A stretch of 34,396 nt of DNA, taken from assembly GCA_025054575.1 (NCBI GenBank), contig JANWZN010000015.1, positions 1 through 34,396 of the forward strand, written 5' to 3'. This DNA comes from Geminicoccaceae bacterium. Lineage in GTDB: Bacteria > Pseudomonadota > Alphaproteobacteria > Geminicoccales > Geminicoccaceae. Positions 14,147 to 22,954 of the stretch are shown here, one piece after another; the first letter of the stretch is position 1, and each line of letters starts with the position of its first letter. The notes beneath the pieces were generated by a model. That model saw only the letters and a list, made by a program, of their open reading frames with translations, searched no databases and was not told where the DNA came from. A program made the translations under genes and the position numbers.

Positions 14147-16327
14147 ATGCGGAGCGAAGCCCTCAACCTGCTCGATCGGTTGACCGACCTTTCGGGCGAG
14201 CCCGGGACGGTCGCGCGGCCGGAGGGCGGGCGGCGGTTCGAGCTGGTCTCCGACTACCGGCCGGCGGGCGACCAGCCGCAGGCGATCGACGAACTGGTCG
14301 CCGGGCTCGAGCGCGGCGAGCGCGACCAGGTCCTGCTGGGCGTGACCGGCTCGGGCAAGACCTTCACCATGGCCAACGTCATCGCTCGGATGCAGCGGCC
14401 GACGCTGATCCTGGCACCGAACAAGATCCTCGCCGCCCAGCTCTACGGGGAGATGAAGAGCTTCTTTCCGAACAACGCCGTAGAGTATTTCGTCAGCTAT
14501 TACGACTATTACCAGCCCGAGGCCTACGTCCCGCGCACCGATCTCTACATCGAGAAGACCTCGAGCATCAACGAGCAGATCGACCGCATGCGCCACAGCG
14601 CCACCCGCGCGCTGTTCGAGCGCGACGACGTCATCATCGTCGCCTCGGTCTCCTGCATCTACGGTATCGGTTCGCCGGAGGTCTACGCCCGCATGACCTT
14701 GACCTTGCGTGAAGGCCAACGGGTCGAGCGTCAGCAGCTCCTGCGGGCGCTGGTCGAGCTGCAATATCGTCGCAACGATCACGATTTCTCGCGCGGCACC
14801 TTCCGCGCCAAGGGTGACGTGATCGAGATCTTCCCGGCCCATCTCGAGGATCGCGCCTGGCGGATCACCCTCTTCGGCGATCGGATCGAGCGCATCGTCG
14901 AGGTCGATCCCTTGACCGGCGAGCGCACGGCCAAGCTCGAGATGGTCCGCCTCTATCCCAACAGCCACTACGTCACGCCGCGGCCGACGCTCCAGCAGGC
15001 GGTGGAAGCGATCAAGAAGGAACTCAGCGAGCGGCTCGCCGAGTTCCGCAGCCAGGGCAAGCTCTTGGAGGCCGAGCGGCTGGAGCAGCGGACCAATGCC
15101 GATCTCGAGATGATCTTGACGACCGGCTCGTGCCCCGGCATCGAGAATTATTCGCGCTACTTGACCGGCCGTAAACCCGGCGAGCCGCCGCCCACCCTGT
15201 TCGAGTATCTCCCCGACAACGCGATCCTGGTGGTCGACGAGAGCCACGTCACCGTGCCGCAGGTGGGCGGCATGTTCCGCGGCGACTGGCACCGCAAGTC
15301 GACGCTCGCCGAGTACGGCTTCCGGCTGCCCTCCTGCTGCGACAACCGCCCGCTCAAATTCGAGGAATGGGACGCGATGCGGCCGCAGACGATCTTCGTC
15401 TCGGCGACCCCGGGCCCGTTCGAACTCGGCCGGACGGGCGGCGTGTTCGTCGAACAGGTGATCCGGCCGACCGGGCTCGTCGACCCCGAATGCATCGTTC
15501 GCCCGGTCGAGCACCAGGTCGACGATCTGTTGGCCGAGTGCCGGACCGCGCGCGAAAAAGGTTATCGCGTGCTGGTCACCACGCTCACCAAGCGCATGGC
15601 CGAGGACCTCTCGGAATATCTCCACGAGCAGGGCGTGCGCGTGCGCTACATGCACTCGGACATCGACACGCTCGAGCGCATCGAGATCGTCCGCGATCTT
15701 CGCCTCGGCAAGTTCGACGTGCTGGTCGGCATCAACCTCTTGCGCGAGGGCCTCGACATCCCCGAATGCGGCCTCGTCGCCATTCTCGATGCCGACAAGG
15801 AGGGCTATCTCCGCTCCGAGACCTCGCTCGTCCAGACGATCGGCCGCGCCGCGCGCAACGCCGAGGGCCGCGTCATCCTCTACGCCGACACCATGACGCG
15901 CTCGCTCGAGGCCGCGATCCGCGAGACCAACCGCCGACGCGCCAAGCAGATCGCCTGGAACGAGGCGCACGGCATCACCCCGCAGTCGGTCAAGAAGCAC
16001 ATCAACGACATCCTGGGCTCGGTCGCCGAGCGCGACTACCTCACCGTCGAGCTCGGGCCGGACGCGCCCAAAACCCTGGTCGGCAAGGATCTCGCCGCCT
16101 ACCTGGCCGAGCTCGAGCGGAAGATGCGCGAGGCCGCGGCCGATCTCGAGTTCGAGGAGGCGGCCCGGCTGCGCGACGAGATCCGTCGGCTGGAGCAGAG
16201 CGAACTCGGCTTGCCGACCCCGACCACCACCCCGCTGCCGCCGCAGAAGCGCAACATCCGCGAGGAAAAGCGGCAGAAGGCGGAGGCGGCGCGGCGCGCC
16301 CGCGCCCGCCGTCGCACCGGCGCATGA
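14147..16327 (+). CDS. uvrB: Excinuclease ABC subunit B
   Basis: A 726-residue UvrB, the damage-verifying helicase-like subunit of nucleotide excision repair. Walker A is GVTGSGKT (residues 65-72). The DNA-gripping beta-hairpin contains [16 protein letters not shown]-like box DESH and helicase motif VI (QTIGRAARN) are intact. The C-terminal UVR motif that binds UvrC spans about 653-680 ([20 protein letters not shown]). The protein is some 50 residues longer than E. coli UvrB, because of an N-terminal leader and a basic Lys/Arg/Ala-rich tail after the UVR motif. The ATG at 14147 has GAGGAG nine bases upstream (14132-14137). The stop overlaps the start of a thioesterase gene by four bases (ATGA). 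I saw no alphaproteobacterial SOS box (GTTC-N7-GTTC) immediately upstream. Confidence 0.98.
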   Translation: MRSEALNLLDRLTDLSGEPGTVARPEGGRRFELVSDYRPAGDQPQAIDELVAGLERGERDQVLLGVTGSGKTFTMANVIARMQRPTLILAPNKILAAQLYGEMKSFFPNNAVEYFVSYYDYYQPEAYVPRTDLYIEKTSSINEQIDRMRHSATRALFERDDVIIVASVSCIYGIGSPEVYARMTLTLREGQRVERQQLLRALVELQYRRNDHDFSRGTFRAKGDVIEIFPAHLEDRAWRITLFGDRIERIVEVDPLTGERTAKLEMVRLYPNSHYVTPRPTLQQAVEAIKKELSERLAEFRSQGKLLEAERLEQRTNADLEMILTTGSCPGIENYSRYLTGRKPGEPPPTLFEYLPDNAILVVDESHVTVPQVGGMFRGDWHRKSTLAEYGFRLPSCCDNRPLKFEEWDAMRPQTIFVSATPGPFELGRTGGVFVEQVIRPTGLVDPECIVRPVEHQVDDLLAECRTAREKGYRVLVTTLTKRMAEDLSEYLHEQGVRVRYMHSDIDTLERIEIVRDLRLGKFDVLVGINLLREGLDIPECGLVAILDADKEGYLRSETSLVQTIGRAARNAEGRVILYADTMTRSLEAAIRETNRRRAKQIAWNEAHGITPQSVKKHINDILGSVAERDYLTVELGPDAPKTLVGKDLAAYLAELERKMREAAADLEFEEAARLRDEIRRLEQSELGLPTPTTTPLPPQKRNIREEKRQKAEAARRARARRRTGA

Positions 16328-16776
16328 GCGCGGCGCGCGTCGAAGACGGCGCCGCTGTCGAGGCGCGTGTCCGCGGGGCGTTCGCAGCCCAAGGCCTGGT
16401 GCGGTTGCTCGGCGCCGAGTTGCTGGCCGTGGCCCCCGGCCGGGTCGCGATCGGGCTGCCGTTCCGCAGCGAGTTCGGGCAGCAAGACGGCTTCTTTCAC
16501 GGGGGCATCCTGGCGACGCTCGGCGACGACGCGGCCGGCTTCGCGGCCTTGAGCCTGATGCCTCCCGACCACCGGGTGCTGACCGTCGAGTTCAAGATCA
16601 ACTTCCTGGCACCGGGCCTCGGCGAGCGGGCGATCGCGCGCGGCGAGGTGGTTCGCTCCGGACGTACCCTCACGGTCGCCCGCGCCGAGGTCGCCGTGGT
16701 GCAGCGGGGCAGCGAGCGGCCCGTCGCCCTGCTCCTGGCGACGATGATGAGCCTGCCGAGCGCGGCCCCTCCATGA
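16324..16776 (+). CDS. PaaI-type hotdog-fold thioesterase
   Basis: A 150-residue hotdog thioesterase that should hydrolyse an acyl-CoA thioester in the cytoplasm. The signature is [19 protein letters not shown] (H59, G60, G61 and D69), the standard active-site helix of the PaaI/YdiI group. The strands after [14 protein letters not shown] and the C-terminal beta-sheet fit the family, as does the length. The ATG at 16324 overlaps the uvrB stop (ATGA), so it is probably translated by coupling, although the two functions are unrelated. The substrate is unknown; phenylacetyl-CoA-type aromatic acyl-CoAs are the family precedent. After it come 547 bp with no credible gene. Confidence 0.88.
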   Translation: MSAARVEDGAAVEARVRGAFAAQGLVRLLGAELLAVAPGRVAIGLPFRSEFGQQDGFFHGGILATLGDDAAGFAALSLMPPDHRVLTVEFKINFLAPGLGERAIARGEVVRSGRTLTVARAEVAVVQRGSERPVALLLATMMSLPSAAPP

Positions 16777-17323
16777 GCCGGCCTGCCATGGCGTCGCTCG
16801 AGGCACCCGTGGTCGCGATGCGATCGGCGGACGACGGCTCGATCCCGAACGATCCGCGCTCGTCGAGTCTGCGGCGGCGCCGGCCGGTGCCTCGGCGCGT
16901 TCGCGTCCCGGTGGTGACGCCGGCCGCGATCTTCCGAAGGCGCGGCCGGCTTTCGGCCCGCTGCCACGGCGCCTATCCTCCTCCCGGGACGACGGCTGCG
17001 CAGACGAGGTGCTCGCAATCGCCCACGGGCGCGCTCGGCTCCGGCGCGCCGCTGCCGCGCGGTCGCGCGCGCGAGGTCGCGGCGGGCGAGGTCGTGCCCT
17101 CGTCGGTCGGGGTGGGCCATCGGCGACTCGGGCCGGCCGCCGGTCTCCTCCTCGTGGTTGCCCGTCCTCCAGGCCGAACGTCCGATCCTCGCCGCGGCGT
17201 GCCCGACGCGCGGGCCAAAGGCCGCGCCCACGTCGCCGCCCCGGCCGATCCGCCGGATCCCGTCCGCGGCGGTCCGCTCGCCGGCACCGAGCGGCAGCCC
17301 GCCAACGCGCGCGGCCGCTCCTG
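16777..17323. other. 547 bp with no supportable gene
   Basis: Every open frame here translates to Arg/Pro/Gly/Ala-rich sequence without domains, ribosome sites or membrane helices, the usual appearance of non-coding DNA at this GC content. A short stretch near 16990-17050 (plus strand, reading DDGCADEVLAIAHGRARLRRA) looks slightly more protein-like but has no start and dissolves into Arg repeats, so it may be a decayed remnant. No convincing promoter, terminator or repeat was seen. Confidence 0.6.
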
Positions 17324-17542
17324 ATGCCCTGGGCGAGCACGCTCGATCTGCCGCCCGCGATCCGCGACCACATCGTCGAGGAAGAGGGGCGGCGGCTGTT
17401 CCTCGAGGTCTTCAACGCCGCCTGGGCGCGTGGCCACGACGAAGCCGCGTGCTTCCGTCGGGCCTGGGGTGCGCTCAAGCGCGCCGGCTGGCGACGCTGC
17501 CCGGACGGGCTGTGGCGCCGCTTGCCCGCCTCGCTGCGCTGA
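17324..17542 (+). CDS. ChaB-like small protein
   Basis: A 72-residue protein resembling ChaB, a small family first tied to cation transport regulation in E. coli but of unsettled role. The family pattern is visible: LPPAIRDHI at the start, a central helix LFLEVFNAAW (compare IY..AFN.AW), then CFRRAWGALKRAGW (compare A.RVAW.AVK..Y). It is diverged: the usual LP-HAQ segment is replaced by EEEGRR, and a basic WRRCPDGLWRRL tail is added. The ATG at 17324 has no good ribosome site, and longer in-frame starts give only Arg-rich sequence. It stands alone, with a gene-free stretch on either side; the only clear intrinsic terminator of the window lies 260 bp downstream. Confidence 0.55.
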   Translation: MPWASTLDLPPAIRDHIVEEEGRRLFLEVFNAAWARGHDEAACFRRAWGALKRAGWRRCPDGLWRRLPASLR

Positions 17543-17639
17543 ACCGCGACCGATCCTCGGTCGAACGCGGCGATCGCTACAACTTTCGGTGGATAACTCC
17601 TACAGCTTGTAGCTGAGCTCGTTGACTGGAACGAGATGT

Positions 17640-17827
17640 TGTGAAGTGATGGGGGCGAGGAGAACAACGAGGAAAGCCCCGCGGCAGACCGGAACGGCGC
17701 ATCGATCGGCCGATCGGCGATCCGTCCGGCGGACCGACGTTCCCTTGCCCCGACCATCGCCGGTGCCCCGACCGGCGCGAGCATCGAAGCCCTGCCCCCT
17801 AACCGCCCGCCCCGGGCGGTTTTTTTT
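17640..17827 (+). ncRNA. Candidate small RNA ending at an intrinsic terminator
   Basis: The 309 bp between the ChaB-like gene and the acyl-CoA synthetase has no credible ORF but does carry a strong plus-strand terminator at 17801-17827. Upstream lies a GC-poorer stretch with a -35-like TTGACT (17622-17627) and a weak -10 candidate AGTGAT 17 bp later. The presumed transcript can close on itself: GGGGGC (17651-17656) pairs with GCCCCC (17794-17799). Inside are CGGCGAT/ATCGCCG (17715-17721 with 17756-17762) and CCGGT/ACCGG (17760-17775); these last two overlap slightly and may compete. The size and rod-like closure recall 6S RNA, but I cannot recognise its conserved bubble. It could equally be a long 3' untranslated region of the ChaB-like gene. 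Boundaries are guesses. Confidence 0.35.
17801..17827 (+). terminator. Rho-independent terminator
   Basis: A perfect 9 bp stem (AACCGCCCG / CGGGCGGTT) with a three-base CCC loop is followed at once by eight T residues (17820-17827). The T-tract is only on the plus strand, so it stops plus-strand transcription. On the minus strand the acyl-CoA synthetase, which ends at 17852, gets a hairpin but no useful T-run. No plus-strand gene ends within 250 bp of it. Confidence 0.85.
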
Positions 17828-17851
17828 CGCGCTCGCTTCGCCGGAGCGGGC

Positions 17852-19639
17852 TCAGGCGGCGGCGTAGAGCCGCTCGAGCACCGCCCCGTGCCGTTCGACG
17901 ATACGCGACCGGCGCAATTTGAGGGTCGGTGTCATGAGGCCGTTTTCGACCGTGAAGCGCTCGGCCAAGAGCTCGACCCGGCGGATCCGCTCGAGCGAGG
18001 AGAGCTTGGCGTTGGCGCGCGCGACCGCCGCCTCGACCGCGCGGCGGAGCTCCGGATCGGCGACCAGCTCCTGGCTGCCCGGTGGCCGCCCGGCGCGCGC
18101 GGCCGCGGCCTCGAGGAGCTCTTCGGAGGGAACGACGAGGGCCACGAGATGCGGACGACGATCGCCGTAGACCAGGACCTGGCCGATCTCGGGCTCGAGC
18201 GCGAGGATGCCCTCGATCTTCTGCGGTGCGACATTGTCGCCGCCCGAGAGCACGATGATGTCCTTCTTTCGATCGGTGATCGTGAGAAAGCCGTCGGCGT
18301 CGATCGTGCCGATGTCGCCCGTGTGCAGCCAGCCGTCGCGCAAGGCTGCCGCGGTCGCCTCCGGATCCTTGTAATAGCCTTTCATGACGAGCTTGCCGCG
18401 GACCAGGATCTCGCCGTCCTCGGCGATCGCGACCTCGACGCCGTCCAAGGGCGGACCGACCGTCTCGACCTTGTTGCGCCGCGGCCGGTTGGCGCTGATC
18501 ACCGGGCTCGCCTCGGTCTGGCCGTAGCCCTGGAGGAGCGGCACGCCCAGCGCCAGAAAGAAGCGGCCGACCTCCGGGCTCAAGGGCGCCCCGCCCGACA
18601 CCATGGCCTTGAGCCGGCCGCCGAAGCGGGCCCGCACCTGCGCCCGCACGAGCCGGTCGAGCACGAGGTCGACCGCCGCCCGCAAGGGATCGAGCCGGCC
18701 GCCGCGCTCGAGCCGCCGCAGGCCGTTGGCGAGTGCGAGGTGGAACAGCTTCGCTTTGATCCCGCCCTGCCGCTCGACGCTCGCGAGGATGCGCTGGCGC
18801 AGCACCTCGAGCAGGCGCGGCACGCAGGTGAAGATCGTCGGCCGCGCCTCCACGAGATCGTGCGACAGCCGCTCGACACCGTCGGCGTACCAGATCTGCG
18901 CGCCCATCGCGATCGGCAGGAACTGGCCGACGGTGTGCTCGTAGGCGTGACTGAGCGGCAGGAACGACAAGAACAGGTCGTCACCGATGCCGACCTCCTC
19001 GAGCAGACCCCAGGCACCTTCGAGGTTGGCCATGATGCTCTCGTGCGTGAGCATCACGGCCTTGGGTCGGCCGCCCGTGCCGGAAGTGTAGATGAAACAG
19101 GCGAGATCGCCCCCTTCCGCCCGCTCGCCCGGCAGCTCGCCGCCGGCCGCGCGATCAAAGGCGAGCGCGTCGGACCAAGCGAGGAGCGGGGTTTGGGCGG
19201 GAAGCTCGGGTGGCCGGTCGAGCGCCACGACCAGCCGCAAGGGCGGCAGGCGCGCGAGCGCGGCCGCGAGCCGGTCGGGAATCGTGCCGCCGCCCACGAC
19301 GACCGCGACCGCTTCGCTGTGGGCGAGGACGTAAGCGAGGTCCTCGGCGGTCCAGGTGGTGTAGGCCGGGACGGTGACCGCACCGGCGGCCAGGCAGGCG
19401 AGGTCGGCCGCACACCATTCCGGCCGGTTCTCGGCGACGATCGCGACGCGATCGCCCGGTCGCACCCCGTGGGCGAGCAAGCAGGCCGCCAGAGCGCGGG
19501 CCTGCGCGTCGATCTCGCCCCAGGACCGGCTGCGCACGACACCCCGCTCGCGGCGATGGAGGAACGGCCGGTCGCCACCGCGGCGTGCGGCGCGCGCGAA
19601 CATCGCCCAGAGATTGGCGCCGAGATCGGGTGCCGCCAC
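17852..19639 (-). CDS. fadD: Long-chain acyl-CoA synthetase (AMP-forming)
   Basis: A 595-residue ANL-superfamily ligase that activates a fatty acid to acyl-AMP and then acyl-CoA. The P-loop is YTSGTGGRPK (184-193). Later motifs are GYGQTEASP (A5-like), DGWLHTGDIG (A7/A8), and the C-terminal subdomain with NGLMTPTLKLRR carrying the adenylation lysine. The length and the insert around the ALANGLRRLERGG region fit the bacterial FadD15/long-chain type rather than E. coli FadD. The GTG at 19639 is chosen because GGAGGA lies six bases upstream (19646-19651); longer frames add unlikely Arg-rich sequence. It diverges from pepF across 89 bp containing an AT island, GCATATATGAA (19691-19701), that may serve as a promoter element. 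Chain-length preference cannot be read. Confidence 0.9.
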   Translation of the reverse strand: MAAPDLGANLWAMFARAARRGGDRPFLHRRERGVVRSRSWGEIDAQARALAACLLAHGVRPGDRVAIVAENRPEWCAADLACLAAGAVTVPAYTTWTAEDLAYVLAHSEAVAVVVGGGTIPDRLAAALARLPPLRLVVALDRPPELPAQTPLLAWSDALAFDRAAGGELPGERAEGGDLACFIYTSGTGGRPKAVMLTHESIMANLEGAWGLLEEVGIGDDLFLSFLPLSHAYEHTVGQFLPIAMGAQIWYADGVERLSHDLVEARPTIFTCVPRLLEVLRQRILASVERQGGIKAKLFHLALANGLRRLERGGRLDPLRAAVDLVLDRLVRAQVRARFGGRLKAMVSGGAPLSPEVGRFFLALGVPLLQGYGQTEASPVISANRPRRNKVETVGPPLDGVEVAIAEDGEILVRGKLVMKGYYKDPEATAAALRDGWLHTGDIGTIDADGFLTITDRKKDIIVLSGGDNVAPQKIEGILALEPEIGQVLVYGDRRPHLVALVVPSEELLEAAAARAGRPPGSQELVADPELRRAVEAAVARANAKLSSLERIRRVELLAERFTVENGLMTPTLKLRRSRIVERHGAVLERLYAAA

Positions 19640-19728
19640 CAGCCGTCCTCCCCGCTCAGGCGCCGGCCGCCTGGATCGCGGCCGCCGCGGGCATATATGA
19701 ACCGCAGCCCGAAGCTTGGAGTCCATGA

Positions 19729-21549
19729 ATGCGTGCGAGGCTTTCCGCCCAGCCAGCGAGCCCCGAGGAGACCCGGCCGGAGGCGCCGCGCTGGGATCTC
19801 TCGGATCTGTTCGCGGGGCCGGACGACCCGCGCGCGCAAGCACTCCTGGACGAGGCCGCTGCCGAGGCCGCTCACCTCGAGGAGACCTTCAAGGGCCGGC
19901 TCGCTGCGATCTCGGGCGAGGAGCTCGCCCAGCTGATCGCCGCCTACGAACGGCTCGAAGAGAAGCTCGGTCGGGTCAACAGCTACGCCTCGCTCTTGTT
20001 CGCCGCGCATCGCGACGACGTCGAGATCGGCCGCTTCTACCAGAACGTCGAAGAGCGGGTGAACGCGATCGAGACCCGGCTTCTGTTCGTGACGCTCGAG
20101 CTCAACAAGCTCGAGGACGCCGAGCTCGAGGCCAAGATCGCGGCCAGTCCGGCGCTCGCCCGCTACCGGCCGTGGATCCGCAACGTCCGTGCCTTCCGCC
20201 CGCACCAGCTTTCCGACGAGATCGAGCGGGTGCTGCACGAGAAGCACGTCACCGGCCGCGCCGCCTGGATCCGCCTGTTCGACGAGACCATGGCGGGCTT
20301 GCGCTTCCCGCTCGACGGCCGCGAGCTCACGGCCCAGCAGGCCTTCGACCTCCTCTCGGCCAAGGATCGCAGCCAGCGCGAAGCGGCCGCGACCTCGATC
20401 GGCAAGGTGCTGGCCGCCAACATCAAGCTCTTCGCGCGGATCACCAACACGCTCGCCAAGGACAAGCAGATCGAAGACGGCTGGCGGAAGTTCCCGCGCC
20501 CGATCAGTGCGCGCAACCTCGCCAACCAGGTCGAGGACGAGGTGGTCGACGCCCTGATCGCCGCGGTCCGCGACGCCTATCCGCGCATCTCGCACCGCTA
20601 CTACGCCTTGAAGGCGCGCTGGCTCGGACTCGACAAGCTGCAATATTGGGATCGCAACGCGCCTCTGCCCGAGGACGACGATCGCCGCCGGCCCTGGGGC
20701 GAGGCCAAGGTCGTCGTGCTCGACGCCTATCGCCGCTTCTCGCCGCGGCTCGCCTCGATCCTCGATCGCTTCTTCGAGCAGCACTGGATCGACGCCGAGG
20801 TCCGTCCGGGCAAGGACAGCGGGGCCTTCTGCCATCCGACGGTACCCTCGGTGCACCCGTTCGTGCTCATGAACTATCAGGGCAAGACCCGCGATATCAT
20901 GACCCTCGCGCACGAGCTCGGCCACGGCGTGCACCAGACGCTGGCCGCCGAACAGGGCTATTTGATGTCGGGCACGCCGCTTACGCTCGCCGAGACCGCC
21001 TCCGTGTTCGGCGAGCAGCTGACCTTCGAGGCGCTGCTCGACCAGGAGCGCGATCCGGCGCGCCGGCGCGTGTTGCTGGCCGCCAAGATCGAGGACAAGA
21101 TCAACACGGTCGTCCGCCAGATCGCCTTCTGCGAGTTCGAGCGCCGCGTCCACGATCGCCGCAAAGAGGGCGAGCTCACCCCCGACGACATCGGTGCGTT
21201 GTGGATGGAGGTCCAGAGCGAGAGCCTGGGGCCCGCCTTCGAGTTTCGTGAGGATTATCGGACCTACTGGTCCTACATTCCGCACTTCGTACACGTACCC
21301 TTCTATGTCTACGCTTATGCCTTCGGCGATTGCTTGGTGAGCTCGCTCTACGCCGTCTACGAGCAGCAGCCCGAGGGTTTCGAGGAGCGCTACCTCGGGC
21401 TGCTGCGGGCCGGCGGCACGCTCCGCCACAAGGAGCTGCTGGCGCCGTTCGGGCTCGATGCGAGCGATCCCGCCTTCTGGGCCAAGGGCCTGGGCCTCCT
21501 CGAACGCCTCATCGACCGGCTCGAGGCCGAGCTGCCGGCAGCCGGGTGA
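19729..21549 (+). CDS. pepF: Oligoendopeptidase F (M3 family zinc peptidase)
   Basis: A 606-residue cytoplasmic metallopeptidase that trims short peptides. The zinc site is H395-E396-L-G-H399 (TLAHELGHGVH) with the third ligand E422 in LTLAETASVFGE. The N-terminal helical PepF domain (about 20-200) and the catalytic M3 domain (about 200-590) are both complete, and the FYVYAYAFGDCL segment near the C-terminus is typical of the clade. The ATG at 19729 has GGAG seven bases upstream (19718-19721). The stop overlaps a possible GTG start of the following kinase gene (GTGA), so the pair is likely one operon. There is no signal peptide. It may process peptides feeding the 5-oxoproline genes downstream, but that link is only positional. 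Confidence 0.95.
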   Translation: MRARLSAQPASPEETRPEAPRWDLSDLFAGPDDPRAQALLDEAAAEAAHLEETFKGRLAAISGEELAQLIAAYERLEEKLGRVNSYASLLFAAHRDDVEIGRFYQNVEERVNAIETRLLFVTLELNKLEDAELEAKIAASPALARYRPWIRNVRAFRPHQLSDEIERVLHEKHVTGRAAWIRLFDETMAGLRFPLDGRELTAQQAFDLLSAKDRSQREAAATSIGKVLAANIKLFARITNTLAKDKQIEDGWRKFPRPISARNLANQVEDEVVDALIAAVRDAYPRISHRYYALKARWLGLDKLQYWDRNAPLPEDDDRRRPWGEAKVVVLDAYRRFSPRLASILDRFFEQHWIDAEVRPGKDSGAFCHPTVPSVHPFVLMNYQGKTRDIMTLAHELGHGVHQTLAAEQGYLMSGTPLTLAETASVFGEQLTFEALLDQERDPARRRVLLAAKIEDKINTVVRQIAFCEFERRVHDRRKEGELTPDDIGALWMEVQSESLGPAFEFREDYRTYWSYIPHFVHVPFYVYAYAFGDCLVSSLYAVYEQQPEGFEERYLGLLRAGGTLRHKELLAPFGLDASDPAFWAKGLGLLERLIDRLEAELPAAG

Positions 21550-21557
21550 GCGCGGCG

Positions 21558-22910
21558 ATGGCGACCCCCAAGACCCGCAACGAGAACACGCTCGGCGGCC
21601 GGATGCGTCGCTACGCCCAGGTCGGCGGCACGGTCGCCGGCCAAGCGGCCAAGCTCGCGGGCGCCAGGCTCGTGGGCGGGTTCGACCGCACGAGCCACGC
21701 AGCCGAGCTCAAGGCCGCGCTCGGCGGGCTCAAGGGCCCGCTCATGAAGGTCGCCCAGATGATGGCGACCATCCCCGACGCGCTGCCCGCGGAGTACGCG
21801 GCCGAACTGGCGCAACTGCAAGCGAACGCGCCGCCCATGGGCAAGCCGTTCGTGCGACGCCGCATGGCGGCCGAACTCGGGCCCGACTGGCCGCGCTATT
21901 TCGCCGAGTTCCCGCTCGAAGCCGCAGCCGCCGCCTCGCTCGGCCAGGTCCACCGCGCCCGCCTCCACGACGGCCGGATCGTCGCCTGCAAGCTGCAATA
22001 TCCCGACATCGAATCCGCGGTCGAGGCCGACTTGGCCCAGCTCGGCGTGATCTTGTCGATCTGGCGGCGGTTCGACAGCGCGATCGACACGAGCCGGATC
22101 TACGAAGAGATCTCGGCACGGCTCCGCGAGGAGCTCGACTACGCGCTCGAGGCCAAGCACATGCGGCTCTACCGCCACATGCTCGCGGGCGAGCCTCGGG
22201 TGCACGTCCCCGAGCCCGTACCGGAGCTCTCGACCCGTCGGCTGTTGACCATGAGCTGGCTCGAGGGCCGCCCGCTCATGAGCTATCGCGACGCCGATCA
22301 GGAGACCCGCAACGAGCTCGCGCTCGCGATGTTCCGCGCCTGGTACGTGCCGTTCTACGAGCACGGCGTGATCCACGGCGATCCGCATCTCGGCAACTAC
22401 ACGGTACGGCCCGATCTCTCGATCAACCTCTTGGATTTCGGCTGCGTGCGGATCTTTCCGCCGAGCTTCGTCCAAGGCGTGATCGACCTCTATTGGGCGC
22501 TCGTCCGCAACGATCGCGAGCTCGCCGTCCACGCTTACGAAAGCTGGGGCTTCAGCGGCCTGACCCACGAGCTGATCGACGTGCTCAACGAATGGGCGGC
22601 CTTCCTCTACGGCCCGCTCATGGAGAACCGGACCCGCAAGATCAACGAGACCAACAGCGGCGAGGCGGGCCGCAGGGTGGTCGAGCGGGTCCACCGGCGC
22701 TTGCGCGAGGTCGGTGGGGTCACCATCCCCCGCGAGTTCGTCTTCATGGATCGCGCCGCGATCGGGTTGGGCTCGGTGTTCCTCCACCTCGCCGCCGAGA
22801 TCAACTGGTACGAGCTCTTCATGAGCCTGGTCGAGGATTTCGACGTCGCAGCCGTGGCCGCCCGCCAGGCCCGCGCCCTCGAGGTCGCGGGGCTCGCGGG
22901 CCGCGCCTGA
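21558..22910 (+). CDS. ABC1/AarF/UbiB-family atypical kinase
   Basis: A 450-residue member of the UbiB/ADCK family of atypical kinase-like ATPases, which support ubiquinone or other lipid metabolism. Visible motifs are the N-terminal K-x-x-Q segment (LMKVAQMMA, with Ala where the canonical motif has Gly), the Ala-rich nucleotide loop AAAAASLGQVHRA, the conserved lysine in VACKLQYP, the catalytic loop GVIHGDPHLGNY and the metal motif DFGC. The Ala variant is usual in an alphaproteobacterial sub-clade I recall. It lacks the C-terminal membrane helices of E. coli UbiB. The ATG at 21558 has GGGTGA about eight bases upstream; the in-frame GTG at 21546 would overlap the pepF stop. It is co-directional with pepF. 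Confidence 0.9.
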   Translation: MATPKTRNENTLGGRMRRYAQVGGTVAGQAAKLAGARLVGGFDRTSHAAELKAALGGLKGPLMKVAQMMATIPDALPAEYAAELAQLQANAPPMGKPFVRRRMAAELGPDWPRYFAEFPLEAAAAASLGQVHRARLHDGRIVACKLQYPDIESAVEADLAQLGVILSIWRRFDSAIDTSRIYEEISARLREELDYALEAKHMRLYRHMLAGEPRVHVPEPVPELSTRRLLTMSWLEGRPLMSYRDADQETRNELALAMFRAWYVPFYEHGVIHGDPHLGNYTVRPDLSINLLDFGCVRIFPPSFVQGVIDLYWALVRNDRELAVHAYESWGFSGLTHELIDVLNEWAAFLYGPLMENRTRKINETNSGEAGRRVVERVHRRLREVGGVTIPREFVFMDRAAIGLGSVFLHLAAEINWYELFMSLVEDFDVAAVAARQARALEVAGLAGRA

Positions 22911-22926
22911 GCGGGCGCGCGCAGCG

Positions 22927-22942
22927 CGAGCCGGCCGGCTCG
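22927..22942. repeat. Perfect 16 bp GC palindrome between convergent genes
   Basis: CGAGCCGGCCGGCTCG is perfectly symmetric and lies midway in the 44 bp between the converging kinase gene and pxpA. It could end transcripts from both sides, but there is no T-tract on either strand. It shares the GCCGGCCGGC core with the palindrome at 4225-4240. Confidence 0.45.
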
Positions 22943-22954
22943 GGCGACCGACTC

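Noticed and set aside
16773-17324. Open frame of 183 codons in the gap after the thioesterase
   Set aside because: No ribosome site, no domain, composition typical of random GC-rich frames; the minus-strand frame over 16973-17437 fails for the same reasons.
17588-17596. GGTGGATAA, an 8/9 reverse match to a DnaA box
   Set aside because: A single site far from the hemE-ppsR gap with no origin context; a chance match is the simpler reading.
17640-17827. Naming the candidate RNA 6S RNA, RNase P RNA or SRP RNA
   Set aside because: GAGGAAAG at about 17669 recalls RNase P RNA, but the region is too short and lacks its other conserved blocks; no SRP loop motif; the 6S bubble cannot be recognised by eye.
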